Assembly: GCF_000143415.4 (NCBI RefSeq)
Contig: NW_003314293.1
Coordinates: forward strand, 960,062-1,024,061
Length of the DNA stretch: 64,000 bases
DNA from: Selaginella moellendorffii
Lineage: Eukaryota > Streptophyta > Lycopodiopsida > Selaginellales > Selaginellaceae
Reading direction: 5' to 3'
The position numbers and the translations under genes were made by a program. Shown in pieces: positions 49,301-59,900 of the stretch (its first letter is position 1; the number at the start of each line of letters is the position of its first letter). The notes under the pieces were generated by a model. That model was given only the letters and a program-made list of their open reading frames with translations, did no database searches and was not told the DNA's origin.

Positions 49301-50805
49301 AACCACACATCTTTAACGCCACCATACTCTAGCGAGATACGCTTAATACTCCACTTTATCTCTGGATCCACCTTCACCAACCATGGCATCCCGAGAATGA
49401 GATCCACACGATGGATATCCGCGAGATAAAAAGTCTCCACAAGTGTAGTTTTGCCAACCAACACTTCCAACCCCTCGACACAAGCATTGAAATGTTGAGT
49501 AGAGGTAGCTGCACCTTCCACTGTGTATGGAAGAATGCCGAATGTGACCAGGCCATGCTCCGCAACAAACTTTGCCGAAACAAAGTTGTCATTGCTCCCA
49601 CTATCCAGTAAAATCCGCACTGGATCGCCACGGAACACGCCCTCCAGCATTAAAGCTGATTCACGCGTATCCTCGAGCTCCATCTTGTTCCACACACAGT
49701 TGAGCTCATGAGCAACGATCGAAAGTCGCTTCCTCCGACCGGAATGGTCATTCTCCTCATCCTCACGCTGCAAAGTTTGCAACTTTTTAGTATCTGACTT
49801 ACCGTGAGAAGAAGATTGGCTATTCTTCTTGTCCTGCTGCTTGTTCTTCAACTGCAGACAATCAGCCTTGTAATGTCCAAGTTCCCCGCAATGATGACAA
49901 CCCTGTCTATAATTCTTCACAAAGAACTTCTGCTTCTTGGACCCCTTTGCATCTGAAGTAGTCACCACCGACTTCAACTTGTGATGCTTGTTCCCATCCT
50001 TGTGTCCACAACGATCATCACGACAATTCTCGACAGAAGGACTCCGCGAATGCTTGCGGGACTTGTGCTTGTCATTGTCAAGTCGACAAGCTGCATCAAA
50101 GAGGTCCTCCAAACTCTTTGTAGGTTGAGAATGACATAAGTGTTGCCGCATGCTCTCACTATGTAGGCCATCAATGAAGTAGGACTTGTTCTGATCTGGA
50201 TCCTTCATTGGAACACGACTAATCAAGCGAGTAAGCTTCTCAATATAGTCCTCGAGCGTTATTTTCCCTTGCTGGAAATGTCGAAGTTCCGTACGAGCAT
50301 TCTCCACATCGTAATGAGGGGCAAAACGTAAACGGAAAACAGCCTCAAATTCATCCATGGTAGATACTAGTGGTTTCTTATCTGCAATACGGGACTCCTC
50401 AAGCCAATTCCACCATCGAAGACCCGCATCACACAAAACCATCGGAATAGCCACTAAAGCCTCTGCATCCGGAGTTCCCCTAGCAGCCAAGAACTTCTTC
50501 ACATTGGCTAGCCAAGCGAGACACTCGTCCACACCACCATCACCGGAAAAAGTTGGAATCTTGAGTCGATCTACCAAAGAAGGCTTACTTGGAGCACTAC
50601 CCCGTCCAGCCTCAAGTGCCTCAACACGTCCACGCATGGTATCCATCATGCCATGCATCTCGTCTTGCATCTCTTACTGATTTCGGTTAAGAGCTCGCAG
50701 CTCATGAACCACATCTTGAATGTTCCAAATCTCCGCAGCTTCATCAGCACCATCGTCGACACCACCATCGACAATAGGATTCCAGCGTTCAGCTTGGTCG
50801 GCCAT
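46365..50805 (-). pseudogene. gag-pol polyprotein (Ty3), disrupted by stops
   Basis: Start ATG at 50805 (MADQAERW). A TAA at 50674-50676 in NRNQ*EMQD interrupts gag. Then a 592-codon frame carries gag, the CCHC knuckle CHHCGELGHYKADC (about 49885) and protease RILLDSGSNDNFVSAKF (about 49600), up to RT. A TGA at 48892 replaces Arg before MCIDYRALNKK. RT has FTKIDLRSGYHQIAMDDA and FLDDILVFSK. RNase H has VLTDHKPLVYLF. Integrase has the HFGGKKTYELIK ... CKSCELCQ zinc motif, SMDFITYLP and SDRDSKFTSGFW. A tail with [18 protein letters not shown] follows in another frame. No chromodomain was recognised at the C-terminus. Order PR-RT-RH-IN is Ty3. The few stops are mostly C-to-T type, so the copy is young but dead. 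Confidence 0.85.
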
Positions 50806-50814
50806 CGCAACCAA

Positions 50815-50829
50815 CTTCTTTGATACCAA
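50815..50829 (-). other. Primer-binding site
   Basis: The minus strand reads TTGGTATCAAAGAAG after the LTR, one change from the initiator-tRNA-Met site seen in the sister copy at 40629. Confidence 0.75.
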
Positions 50830-51061
50830 TGTTATGATCCGGTGCAAAAAGACAGAGATCTAGTCGCCCTAGACTATGCTCCGCCACCTCTTGAGGTTCC
50901 TCACCACCCAACCACCCCTGAGCTACCTCAAAAGCTCCACTGTGCCGCCGCTCCACTGTGAGCCCTAGGGTAGGTTAATCCCATACCCTAACATGCCTTA
51001 ATATACCCTTGAGCCTCCCTTTGACCGACGTTGACCACGTAGTCAAAGCTGGCGCCTAACA
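50830..51061 (-). repeat. 5' LTR (232 bp)
   Basis: Plus strand TGTTATGATCCGG to GGCGCCTAACA. The partner is 46059-46290. Confidence 0.9.
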
Positions 51062-51067
51062 ATAAAT

Positions 51068-51461
51068 TGCTATGCACCAGGTCAGGATAATAGGATAAAG
51101 AAAGGGCCCTGCAATCAAATGATCACCCCTTTAACCAGTTGGTTTAGGGTGTAAGGGATAGGATCCTAACATTGGTATCGGAGCCCAGTTCGATTCTCAT
51201 GGCTGATGAGTGGGGCAGGAATATTCTGAAGGAATATTTAACATGGTGGATCTAGAGGGAGAACCAAGGTTTGGTAGACCCTAAGAGAAGGACCATGGTG
51301 ACCGGATGGTGGCCTAAGTATGATCACGGACGATCATTCCCTGACGAGGGGGAGGATTGTTAGGCACCAAGTCAGGATAATAGGATAAAGAAAGGGCCCT
51401 GCAATCAAGTGATCACCCCTTTAGCCAGTTGGTTTAGGGTGTAAGGGATAGGATCCTAACA
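51068..51461 (+). mobile_element. TRIM element (394 bp)
   Basis: A terminal-repeat retrotransposon in miniature. LTRs are 51068-51171 and 51359-51461 (104 and 103 bp; the intact end reads TGTTAGGCACC and closes GATCCTAACA). The primer-binding site TTGGTATCGGAGCC is at 51172 and the purine tract GAGGGGGAGGAT precedes the right LTR. The interior of 187 bp is non-coding. The left flank is only six bases (ATAAAT) from the Ty3 LTR. Confidence 0.85.
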
Positions 51462-52184
51462 CCATGTCTATGCATTTTGTTCCAGGGAATGATGATGACA
51501 TAATAAATGATCCAATAGTGTGCCCAAATTCAACCTCTGTGAAAGAGGTATAAATAGCCATATTAAGGTCGTAGGTTAAATGCACCTAGTGACTCTGCTT
51601 AAGACGGCAAAGTGAAATCTGAAGATGTTGGGATCCTTTCCAAGCCATTTCACCTAAACATGTTGATAGTTCGTTCTTGAGCCTGGATAACAGTCTCGCG
51701 TACTCGCTCATTCAAGATCATGTCGGCCTCTAGCATAGTTACCACCTCATTTTTGTGACCTTCAAGAGCAACAACATGTCCACCATTTCCACCACCAAGA
51801 TCTGCCCCACCACCTATAGCACTAGGTGCCTCATTTTTGCCACCTTGTTTTGCCCCACCACCTACGGCACTACCACCAACAGCTTCTCCTGTGCTATAGA
51901 TAGCTTATGCATTTCCACACTCTCTAGAACCATCTACCTCCTGCATGCTAACACCTGGATCAGGATCAACCATTACTTGGATCTGGACACCATTGCTCCC
52001 ACCATGGTCTTCCTTTGAAGCAGTGCTTTGAACTTGTGAGGTGTCTCTAGTGAATCTAGCACAACAGTCTAGTCGTTTTCCTGGAGAATGGGTCCATTGA
52101 GGTTAACTGGCACGCTTCTTCTGTTGTGGCATGATTTATATATTTGCATGAAAATGACAAATAAACTTGAGTAAACATTAAAAA

Positions 52185-52670
52185 AAAGTTTTGAAGAAAA
52201 ATAGGAGCAATTTCCTTGGCGCTAGGAAGATTGGTTCATACCAATCTTCCAGCACCAAAGGAATAAAAGAAAAAAAGAAAAGAAGTAGCTCCTTTGGTAT
52301 TGGGAAGATTAATTCAGTGGCAAACCAATCTTCCAGTGCCAAGAAAACTAAAAAAGAAAGAAAAGGAACAGCACTGAGAAGATTGGTTCGGCGGCAAACT
52401 AATCTTCTAGTGCTTAGAGAACAAAAAAAAAGGAAGAAAAGAAGTAGTTCCCTTAGCACTGGAAGATTGGTTCATCATCGAATCAATCTTCTCAGTGCCA
52501 AGGGAACAAAAAAAAACAAAAAAAGAAGCAGTTCCCTTGGCACGGGAAGATCGGTTCATTGCCAAACCGATCTTACAGCACCAAGGCAATGACAAGAAAA
52601 AAAAAACCCAGAATCTGTTGTGTTGGGAAGATGGGTTCGCTGCCGAACTGATCATTCCAATGCAAAGTAG
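52185..52670. promoter_or_regulatory. Hairpin array between divergent genes, copy 1
   Basis: About six units, each an inverted repeat built on GGGAAGAT-GGTTC ... GAACC-ATCTTCCC, flanked by CCTTGG/CCAAGG and separated by A-rich spacers. More diverged than the array at 60636-61033. Confidence 0.75.
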
Positions 52671-52839
52671 CCATGAGGTGCAAGTTACTCGCAAGCTAGG
52701 AGCAAAAGATGGGGAGATGGAAAAGCAACAGAGAGAGGCATACCTTGATTGAGGAGTGTCTTTCTAGTGTATTGAAGAGCATCTAGCATCTTGATTGAGA
52801 AGCATCTTAAAGTATATTGCGAGATTCAAGCACTTTATG

Positions 52840-54540
52840 TGGTCGAGATCCATTTCGACCATATGGAACAATTTTCAGGCTGGTCAACAATAGGAGCTCA
52901 TGTTTATGATCACAAGTAAGTGGCTTTTTATTTTTTAAGGATTCTATACTGATTTACATTATAACTATTCCTTTTATATGTTGCAGTGCAACTTGACTAT
53001 AGCTATAGTCAAATTCAATGTTCAAGATTTCCAAACTCAAATTGTCTTTTGGACATATATATTCGAGGTTGTTGAACAGCGAAATGGGAAGAAACCCAAC
53101 TTCTGCGGTTTCATGGCAGATGCTGCTAGTGCTAACTGGTTGGCTATACGATAAGTATTTGAATGTGATAAAAGTCAGCCATTACAAGGTAGAGAGAAGA
53201 GTTGTGAGTTTCATTGGGCAAAGAGTGTCAATGAACATTGCCGATACATCAAGTCTAGCTTCCATCACGAGTTCAAGTAGATTTGTTGGGAATGGATGGA
53301 TGCACCAACTAAAGAGGAGCACAAGGCAAAAGCAAATAAGATGTGCATATGGTGGCATAAAGGAGACAAAATACCATATGAACACCTTCCACAAATGAAG
53401 CGTTGGCTTGCATGGTGGGAAGTTTGAATGTTTTAGTGGGGCCATTACATTCTCCATGGAAGTTTTCTCTTATTTTCTTTTCTTGTCACATTCAAATGTT
53501 GTATTTTTCCTAGGATCAAACATTGCACTTACACCAACAATTAATCTCTTCGAGAGCAAACATTGGAGTTGGAGAGCTTCTAAAGCAGGGAAAGGAAAAG
53601 TGTCTCTCTATAAAGCTACACTCTCTGACCTCACTAGATCTCTTGAGCAGTCATCAAAAGCTTTGGCTACACAAGAAGCAAGGTCTATTGGTACAGGTCC
53701 AAACTTAGACAAGCTTCGAGAGCGGGTTAGTAGAAGGACAACACCAGCAGCAAGGTTAATATCTAAGATGGTGGAGGAAGTTGTTATTGGAACTCCTATA
53801 GAATCAAGTTATGAACCATTTGGGGACATGAGGACAACCTGTATGAAGTGTCAATAGACATTTGATGGGCCCAACATCACTCCTTCTAGCTCTCACCATC
53901 TAGAGTTTGACTACCATTCTGTTCCACAACACTAGAGAAGAACTAGTTTCTTGTATCAACTGGGCAATTCAAAGAGTCAATGCCAAGAGTAATGTGTGTT
54001 GCTCTGGAATGATTGGGAGTCAAGGTCAGTGTCTTGCATTTGTGCGCTCAGGTTCAAGTTATTTAACAGTACCATGTTTTTGGGGCTGTCGAGATCTAGG
54101 GGTAAAGGGCTGCTAGTCAAGTTGGATTTATTGTTGTGGGACTGATGTTACTCATACAAACTGGATCCACAACTCAATTATCTCAAAGCCAAATTCTGTG
54201 CCAGAGGAGTGGCCAGTTGAGTGAAGCTACAATCTTTTGAAAGCAGAGATTGAAAGTCTGGAGAGAGCTGGTTTCAAGCTGAAGACTTCCTCAAATGTTG
54301 CTATTGATACTATTATGCCACCAATGTCAACACTAAACTGGCATATGTGACCAGCTAGAAATGGGAAGGCTGTACAATATAGGTCTTCCATTTCAAAAGG
54401 TGCACAAAAGAAGATCAAGCTGGCAAAGGCATTGAAATGCACAATCACAAGGATAAACTACATCAGTGCCGTGGCTAAGCAGTTTGTTATTGTGACTAAG
54501 TCATCAAAGGGTATGAGCTACACTATCAGAATTTGCAAAA
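52840..54540 (+). pseudogene. DDE transposase (MULE-like), copy 1, 5'-deleted
   Basis: Homologous to 61660-64000. The first exon begins inside IHFDHMEQFSGWST; the initiating Met and ~570 bp upstream, present in copy 2, are absent. It keeps VEQRNGKKPNF, FMADAASANWLA, CEFHWAKSVNEHC, a segment ending LFESKHWSWR (candidate third acidic residue) and the Cys-rich part. Stops and frameshifts are present, including an in-frame TAG after HEFK near 53279. The intron donor at about 52916 is a good GTAAGT. Confidence 0.65.
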
Positions 54541-54869
54541 ATCCATCTTTTACTTGTCCAAATTTTACATAAAGGGAAAACAGGGGAAAGGTATATTTAG
54601 CCTGCAAGCACATCTATTACATTTTTATGTAGGAACTAAACCAAGATCCTAAGGTTGACCATCACATCCATTAGGCAAGCCTTACAATTGCAGAGCTTGA
54701 GAAGTGTTTTTAGATTGTTTTTATTGTTCAGATCTATATTTATATTTGTATTTTATTGATCAAATTTACTTGGAAATATAGATTATATCAAAATTTGAAA
54801 AATGGAAAGATTTTGGTTCAGGACAAACCAATGTTTTTCTTGTGTTTGAGAAGTTGTGAGCTCAGCTCA

Positions 54870-54895
54870 TGAGCTCATGGGCTCAAAACCTACCC
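54870..54895 (-). repeat. Right terminal inverted repeat, copy 1
   Basis: The reverse complement reads GGGTAGGTTTTGAGCCCATG, matching the left end over the first 15 bases with one difference. The inward side has GAGCTCATGAGCTGAGCTC. Confidence 0.7.
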
Positions 54896-56669
54896 GGGTT
54901 CGTTAAATGGTTCAAAGAACGTGTGAAATTAGAGTGGTGCAATAGAAGCATGGACTTGAAGTTTGCCAAGGCGAGAGTATCATGACTGGGAAAGTAGTTC
55001 CCGAGTGTTCAAAGAGATGGTTTTAAATGAAAGTCGATGGTTAAAGACTTTCACACTTATGTGTTATGCTAGTCATGTGACTTGCTAAAGTGAGATTGGC
55101 AAATCGGGGAAACAAAAACCCTACTTGAAGGAGTGACTTCAAAAAGGGTGGCCCATGGGGCCAAGCATAGAGGAGTCTATGCATGATCACAAACTTGTCA
55201 AGTGAGAGGATTTGGTAGTTGGGAGGAACTAAATTCCTAAGCTGTGATCTATAGCACGCTTTAAGTATAAGTTGGTGCACCGAAGTGGGGAGTCATGCCA
55301 AACATCCTGGGTGATGCTGTCTGTAGATGCATATACGGAGGTTGGGTTTGATCTAGTGCTTGGGTTTGAGTCCTAGCTCACTAGGGCGTGGTAATGGTTT
55401 GGAATATGAGGACACTCATTTTTAAGTGGTCATGGACTCTCGATAAGGAGACTAGCTTGGGCACACCGCCAAGTAAGGGATGCCCCAGAGTTGTGATGCA
55501 TGGTTAGATTGCTTAGTATGAAAGCTTAGTATATTTAACTTGAACACTTTGGTGCAAGTGGCACTAAGGATGTGGTGAATGGGATGAGGACACCCAATCT
55601 CAGTTGTTATGGACCTTTAGATGGAAGGGCTAGCTTGGGCATACCGCTAAGTGTGGGGGATGTTTCTGGGGTCATGGTCAACAAGTTAAAGGTTTGGAAG
55701 ATTTAATACTAATTGGTACACTTGTTAAGGTGTTAAGGTTAAATCACTAGGTGGTCTTATGGCTAAAACAAGGAGAAGGTCCTTGTGAGGTTAAGGAATG
55801 AAGTTCCTAATTCAAAGTGTTGATTTGAATTATTGGTAATGGTATGGCTTGGTTAAAGTGACCAAATGAGAAAAACACCTAAGGAAAATAAATTGCGACA
55901 ATACAGTGGTATTACGAGTCTAAGAAAGGGACTCATGAGTGGGTCACTAGGTTATGCTATATATAGAGCTCATAGCAGAAAATGCTAAAAAGACCTACTA
56001 GAGGTGAACAACCTCTAGACTTGGCAAAGTAGAGTTTTTGCTATAGAACCAAAAGGATACCTCGAGGATAGAAGTAGTAATTCTATGTTGCTTTGAGCAA
56101 CAATCAAAATATAGGAGTAGAAGACTAGAGGCCATGAATAGGCCATAGAAATCATTGGAAGGAATCCAAATGGAAAAGTTAGATGAGGAACATTCATGTA
56201 TTTAGTGGTAACAGATTGTGGAAAAAGAAATATATTTCCAAGGATGGATTCCTAAATGCTCTAATTTGGTGAAATGAAAGCTCCAAGGGAGGGAGCAGCA
56301 AGGTAGCCAAATGATAGGGCTGTGGACAGCCCTAGCACAAATTATGGAAAAATGAAATTTAATGTCTAGAGTGACACGAAATAGGAGAGAGGATGATGGT
56401 GCCCTCAAGTAAAGAACTTCCTAGGATGGGGAAATTGAGTTTGCACAATATATGCAATGCAAGATGTCAAAAACACTTAGGAAATTGACTTTGAGAAGTC
56501 AAAATTAAAAGTTCCAAAGTGCGATGGTTATGCTAGTAGAGGCCAAAGCTACTCTTGAATGAGTAGTCAAATAGAAATAGAGACGATGTCTTTAATGCAT
56601 TTACTATGAACTAAACGAACAAAAGGGGAAGGACCACTATAAGTGGTTTAATGAGTTTCTAAGGGGGTT
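54896..56669. other. Non-coding spacer between transposon copies
   Basis: No ORF of interest. A segment near 55395-55500 (GACTAGCTTGGGCACACCGCC) is repeated imperfectly near 55585-55690 (GGCTAGCTTGGGCATACCGCT). It is probably non-coding repeat sequence. It does not continue the RT sequence broken at 42744. Confidence 0.45.
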
Positions 56670-56705
56670 GGGTAGTTTTTGAGCTGAGCTCAAGTCAATG
56701 AAAGT
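56670..56705 (+). repeat. Left terminal inverted repeat, copy 2
   Basis: Same sequence as 42745-42780 with one or two changes. The preceding bases AAGGGGGTT are G-rich, like those before copy 1 (GCAGGGGCT). Confidence 0.75.
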
Positions 56706-56915
56706 CAATGAAAGTCAATATAGTCCACCAAATACAAAAGTTGATGTTGAAGTGATTGGTTCGGGACGAACCAACAATTCTATTCAAAACTTAAGACATA
56801 CTTTCAGTTCAAGAAAAAGCTAAATAATATAAATCTAATAAGAAAATAAATATCATAAGTCAAAGAAAAAACTCTATATTACCACTAAAAAATTCGACTA
56901 AAAAGAAAACTAAAC

Positions 56916-59900
56916 TTAGTCTTCCTCGGCATCCACATCCACAAAAGGAGGAGTTCGTATAGTATTATGCTCTCTAACTGTGGGCTCTTGTTGTATATGA
57001 GCTTGTGCCATTGCTTCTGCATAACATGGCAAATTATAGCCCACATCATCGATCCACCTAATATACACAACCATGATAGAATTACTATAAGGAGAAATTT
57101 ATACTTTATTATCACCTATTATGCAATATCCCAAGAACACCTTCAAATGCACTCTCCTTCTCTAGTGCAAAAACTGCACACCCAGTCTCTTTAGCCGCTA
57201 GCACCATCGAACCAAAACCTGCTGTAGCATCAAGCACAATCCCCTTAGGAGGACAAAACAACTCTAGGAGGATTTGCATGGCCTTTGGTGAACGGTGTCG
57301 ATAACCTGGGAACTTTATATGATGGTCCTCGTCAATGACATTCGGGATGATATCTGTTGAGCTATCATATCCTAGCAATGCCAAACCTGCACGCTCATCA
57401 GCTCGTGTAATACTGTGACAGCAAGAGTAGCAGCAGAGAGCATGGTAGTTCCATGCTAAAACCTACAAGGAAAAGAGGCAATCAATTTAAGATATGAAAA
57501 ATAAGGAAATGCAAACCTTTTGGATTCGGCCACTTGCTCCTTTTGTTTCGACCGGGATGTTTGAGAGTAGGCAGCCTGATGCAAACTCAACCAATCTAGA
57601 GTCATCATTCTCCGCCATCGTTGCAAGAAGACCTCCCCAAAATAAAGAACGGGGAAGAATGACTAGCATAATGCCCTCGTATCGCAACACCTTGGATGCC
57701 ACATCCACCACTTGAGAAATATGGTCCGGTCGAAGGATGTTCCAGGATGGAGTGTCACCTTGTAAAGGTGGTAACCCATCAGGCAGATCGAAGAATGTGA
57801 GGTCGATGCCGAAAGTATTGTTCATTCCCAATCCTCGCATCCATCGATGGAACATAGAAGACTCTCGGCTCACATTGTTGGAAAGCTGAAAGTAGTCCCC
57901 AATAACTATTTCCATGTTGCCAACACTTCCTGTAGGAGAAAGAGGGCGAACCTAAATAGTGTTCAAAACCAGGAAATATTAAAGTTAATACATGTTTTTT
58001 TTCATACCTGTTTATGTGAAGCCGATGAAGATAACTCTTGGAGGTCATCCTCTGTAGCAGTGGGGAGGGATGGAAAGAATCCATTTGTACGTCGACGTAT
58101 AGAGTGCTGGCTGGTTTCTCCGACATCTACGACCAAATTACAATAAGCAAGGTCATTGGAAATCAAGTTTTTACTCTCTTGGACGTCCTCACTATGGAGC
58201 TGCCTTCGTATATTTCGAGCAGCTGGGGCTGGATGAGCAACAGCAGTAGGATCTAGGGAATGAGCAACTGCTGTAGGATGAGATGGGGCAGAAGAGTTTT
58301 CAGCCAGGTTCTCCACTCGTTCGTCTTTGGTCTGCTCAATATGAATCTCGTCCCTGTCTTTAGGCATCTCCACTCCCTCCAAAAGTGCCTCTACAATAAA
58401 GTAGAAACAAAAGTTACTACTAGGAAATTTTACTCATCAAACCTGGATGACACTCGAGGTAGAGATCAAGCTCAAAAGGTGACAATGGCATTTGCCTCCA
58501 CAACTCCAAATACCATGGACAAAGTTCTCGCTCCCGTGCAGTGGAACACTGAAACTCTGGCTCATACATGCCAAGTTTCTTCCCACCAGTTAAGAGCTTG
58601 AGAAAAACACTTGCTGTATACACTGGAGCACCTGGGCAATGATTTAAATACCTACAAAAGAGTCATGATTAAATAAACAAGTCAATTTCTTGCAATGTAC
58701 CTATATGCCATGCGACGTGAGAAAAATGATTGGCCTGGCTGGTTCTTGAAATCCATAGAGCTTGAGCTGCTATTAGGAAGCCATCTATCCCCAAGCTCTT
58801 GAAGGTAAGCTCGGACATATTCTGGAAGTGTTATGCCAGTGCAGGCATTAATAAGGAACTTTGTATCCCATGTTTGAAGTAACTCCTCAATAGCTGCAAT
58901 ACTTTGAGTGATATAGAGCTTCTCCTTCATCACATTCTCAAGTTTGTTCTCCAACCTCTTATCATTGTTACGATGCCAAGTGTTGAGGAGTTCCAAGCAA
59001 GAGGTTTGTTCGTTGAAGGAGAGCTTGCTTTTTGCGATGTTATAGATCAATTCTTCAGGTGCTTTACCATTTCCTGCAAGGACAAGGATTTCAAAATGGA
59101 ATGAGAAAGATAAAAGGGACTAACTTACTACCACGAGAGTATATCTCTGCAATGCAATCCAACCAATCTTTATTGCGGCGAATGTCTGCAATCACAAGTA
59201 ACTTTTTCACCTTTGATTTCTTCGAGTTCAAAATGCACTGCTCAATTTGTTGTAGTTCAAAGTTCTTTTGCACCTCATCCGTCACTTGCGTAATCTTCAA
59301 ATACAAGTTTTGCTCTGCCTTGACAATTGGTTAAAAGAAAAACTTGTGAGTAGAAAACACAAGTTCATGCAAGAAAAGGATACCTTTACCTAGACCGCAA
59401 CCAAAAAATCCATAGGCACCTGATACCAAGTAAGCAACTCTTGGCCTTTACGTGCTACAAGCTTTGCTTGAACCACTTCCATAACTTCACGACTATACAG
59501 CATCTGGATTTCATCGAGAGAAAGCATGCCAACATATCGAAGGTGCTCAATATCATGGACCAAGGTATGTGCTTGGAAAGCAAATTGATTAAGCCTGTAA
59601 TATAGTTGGTGAGAACAAAGGTTACAAGTAAAAGATTCTTACATGTTGATCTTGTGATATGCCAAGTTGAGCCTCACAGCTTGGTTTTGATCTTGTGGCT
59701 CCACAAGTGTCACTGGAACACAAATATGTCACTCGTCATCGTCTTGGAACTTTTCTTGGATACACCTCCAAAATGCAAGCCACCGGTGGTTTCCATCAAT
59801 AATGAAGAACATCCGGCCTACAAAGGCTTGTGTCTCCTTGTAGCACGCCATCAAAGTATCAAACTCCTAAGATTTCCTCTGCCATATTTGATCCCAAGTC

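Larger units (their letters stand above)
46059..51061 (-). mobile_element. Ty3 LTR retrotransposon, near full length
   Basis: 5003 bp, with 232-bp LTRs at both ends that differ at about 12 positions by eye (~95% identity). The primer-binding site and polypurine tract are in place. One long gag-pol frame is broken by a few stops. It lies inside transposon copy 1. CCATG precedes it at 46054-46058, but the matching CCATG is found at 51462-51466, beyond the adjacent TRIM. Confidence 0.9.
42990..52132 (-). pseudogene. ParB-like / DNA methyltransferase-like gene, copy 1
   Basis: Same gene as 56916-60574, split by the Ty3/TRIM insertion. The 5' exon part is 52132-51470 and the rest runs 46058-42990. 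Start is MPQQKKR at 52132; the end is AEED and a stop at 42990. It keeps Gln or Trp codons at four sites where copy 2 has stops, but has its own damage. The SAM-binding motif GFG reads GFD here (about 43345), and LGEMAWKG is out of frame near 51640. The catalytic-loop position reads FFDLPNG. Introns and exon order match copy 2. The best use of this copy is to repair the reading of copy 2. Confidence 0.65.
42745..54895. mobile_element. TIR DNA transposon copy 1 (two divergent genes; interrupted)
   Basis: The left end GGGTAGTTTTTGAGC is inverted at the right end, where the reverse complement of 54881-54895 is GGGTAGGTTTTGAGC. Sub-terminal GAGCTGAGCTCA blocks lie on both sides. A minus-strand ParB/methyltransferase-like gene and a plus-strand transposase gene diverge from a hairpin array at about 52190-52670. 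A Ty3 element plus a TRIM (46059-51461) splits the minus-strand gene. Without that insertion the copy is about 6.7 kb. Flanking bases show no clear target duplication (left GCAGGGGCT, right GGGTTCGTT). The transposase 5' end is deleted, so this copy cannot be autonomous. Confidence 0.75.

Noticed and set aside
52191-52592. Lys/Arg-rich 133-codon ORF
   Set aside because: It is read-through of the hairpin array. The same DNA gives a Leu/Phe-rich frame on the other strand.
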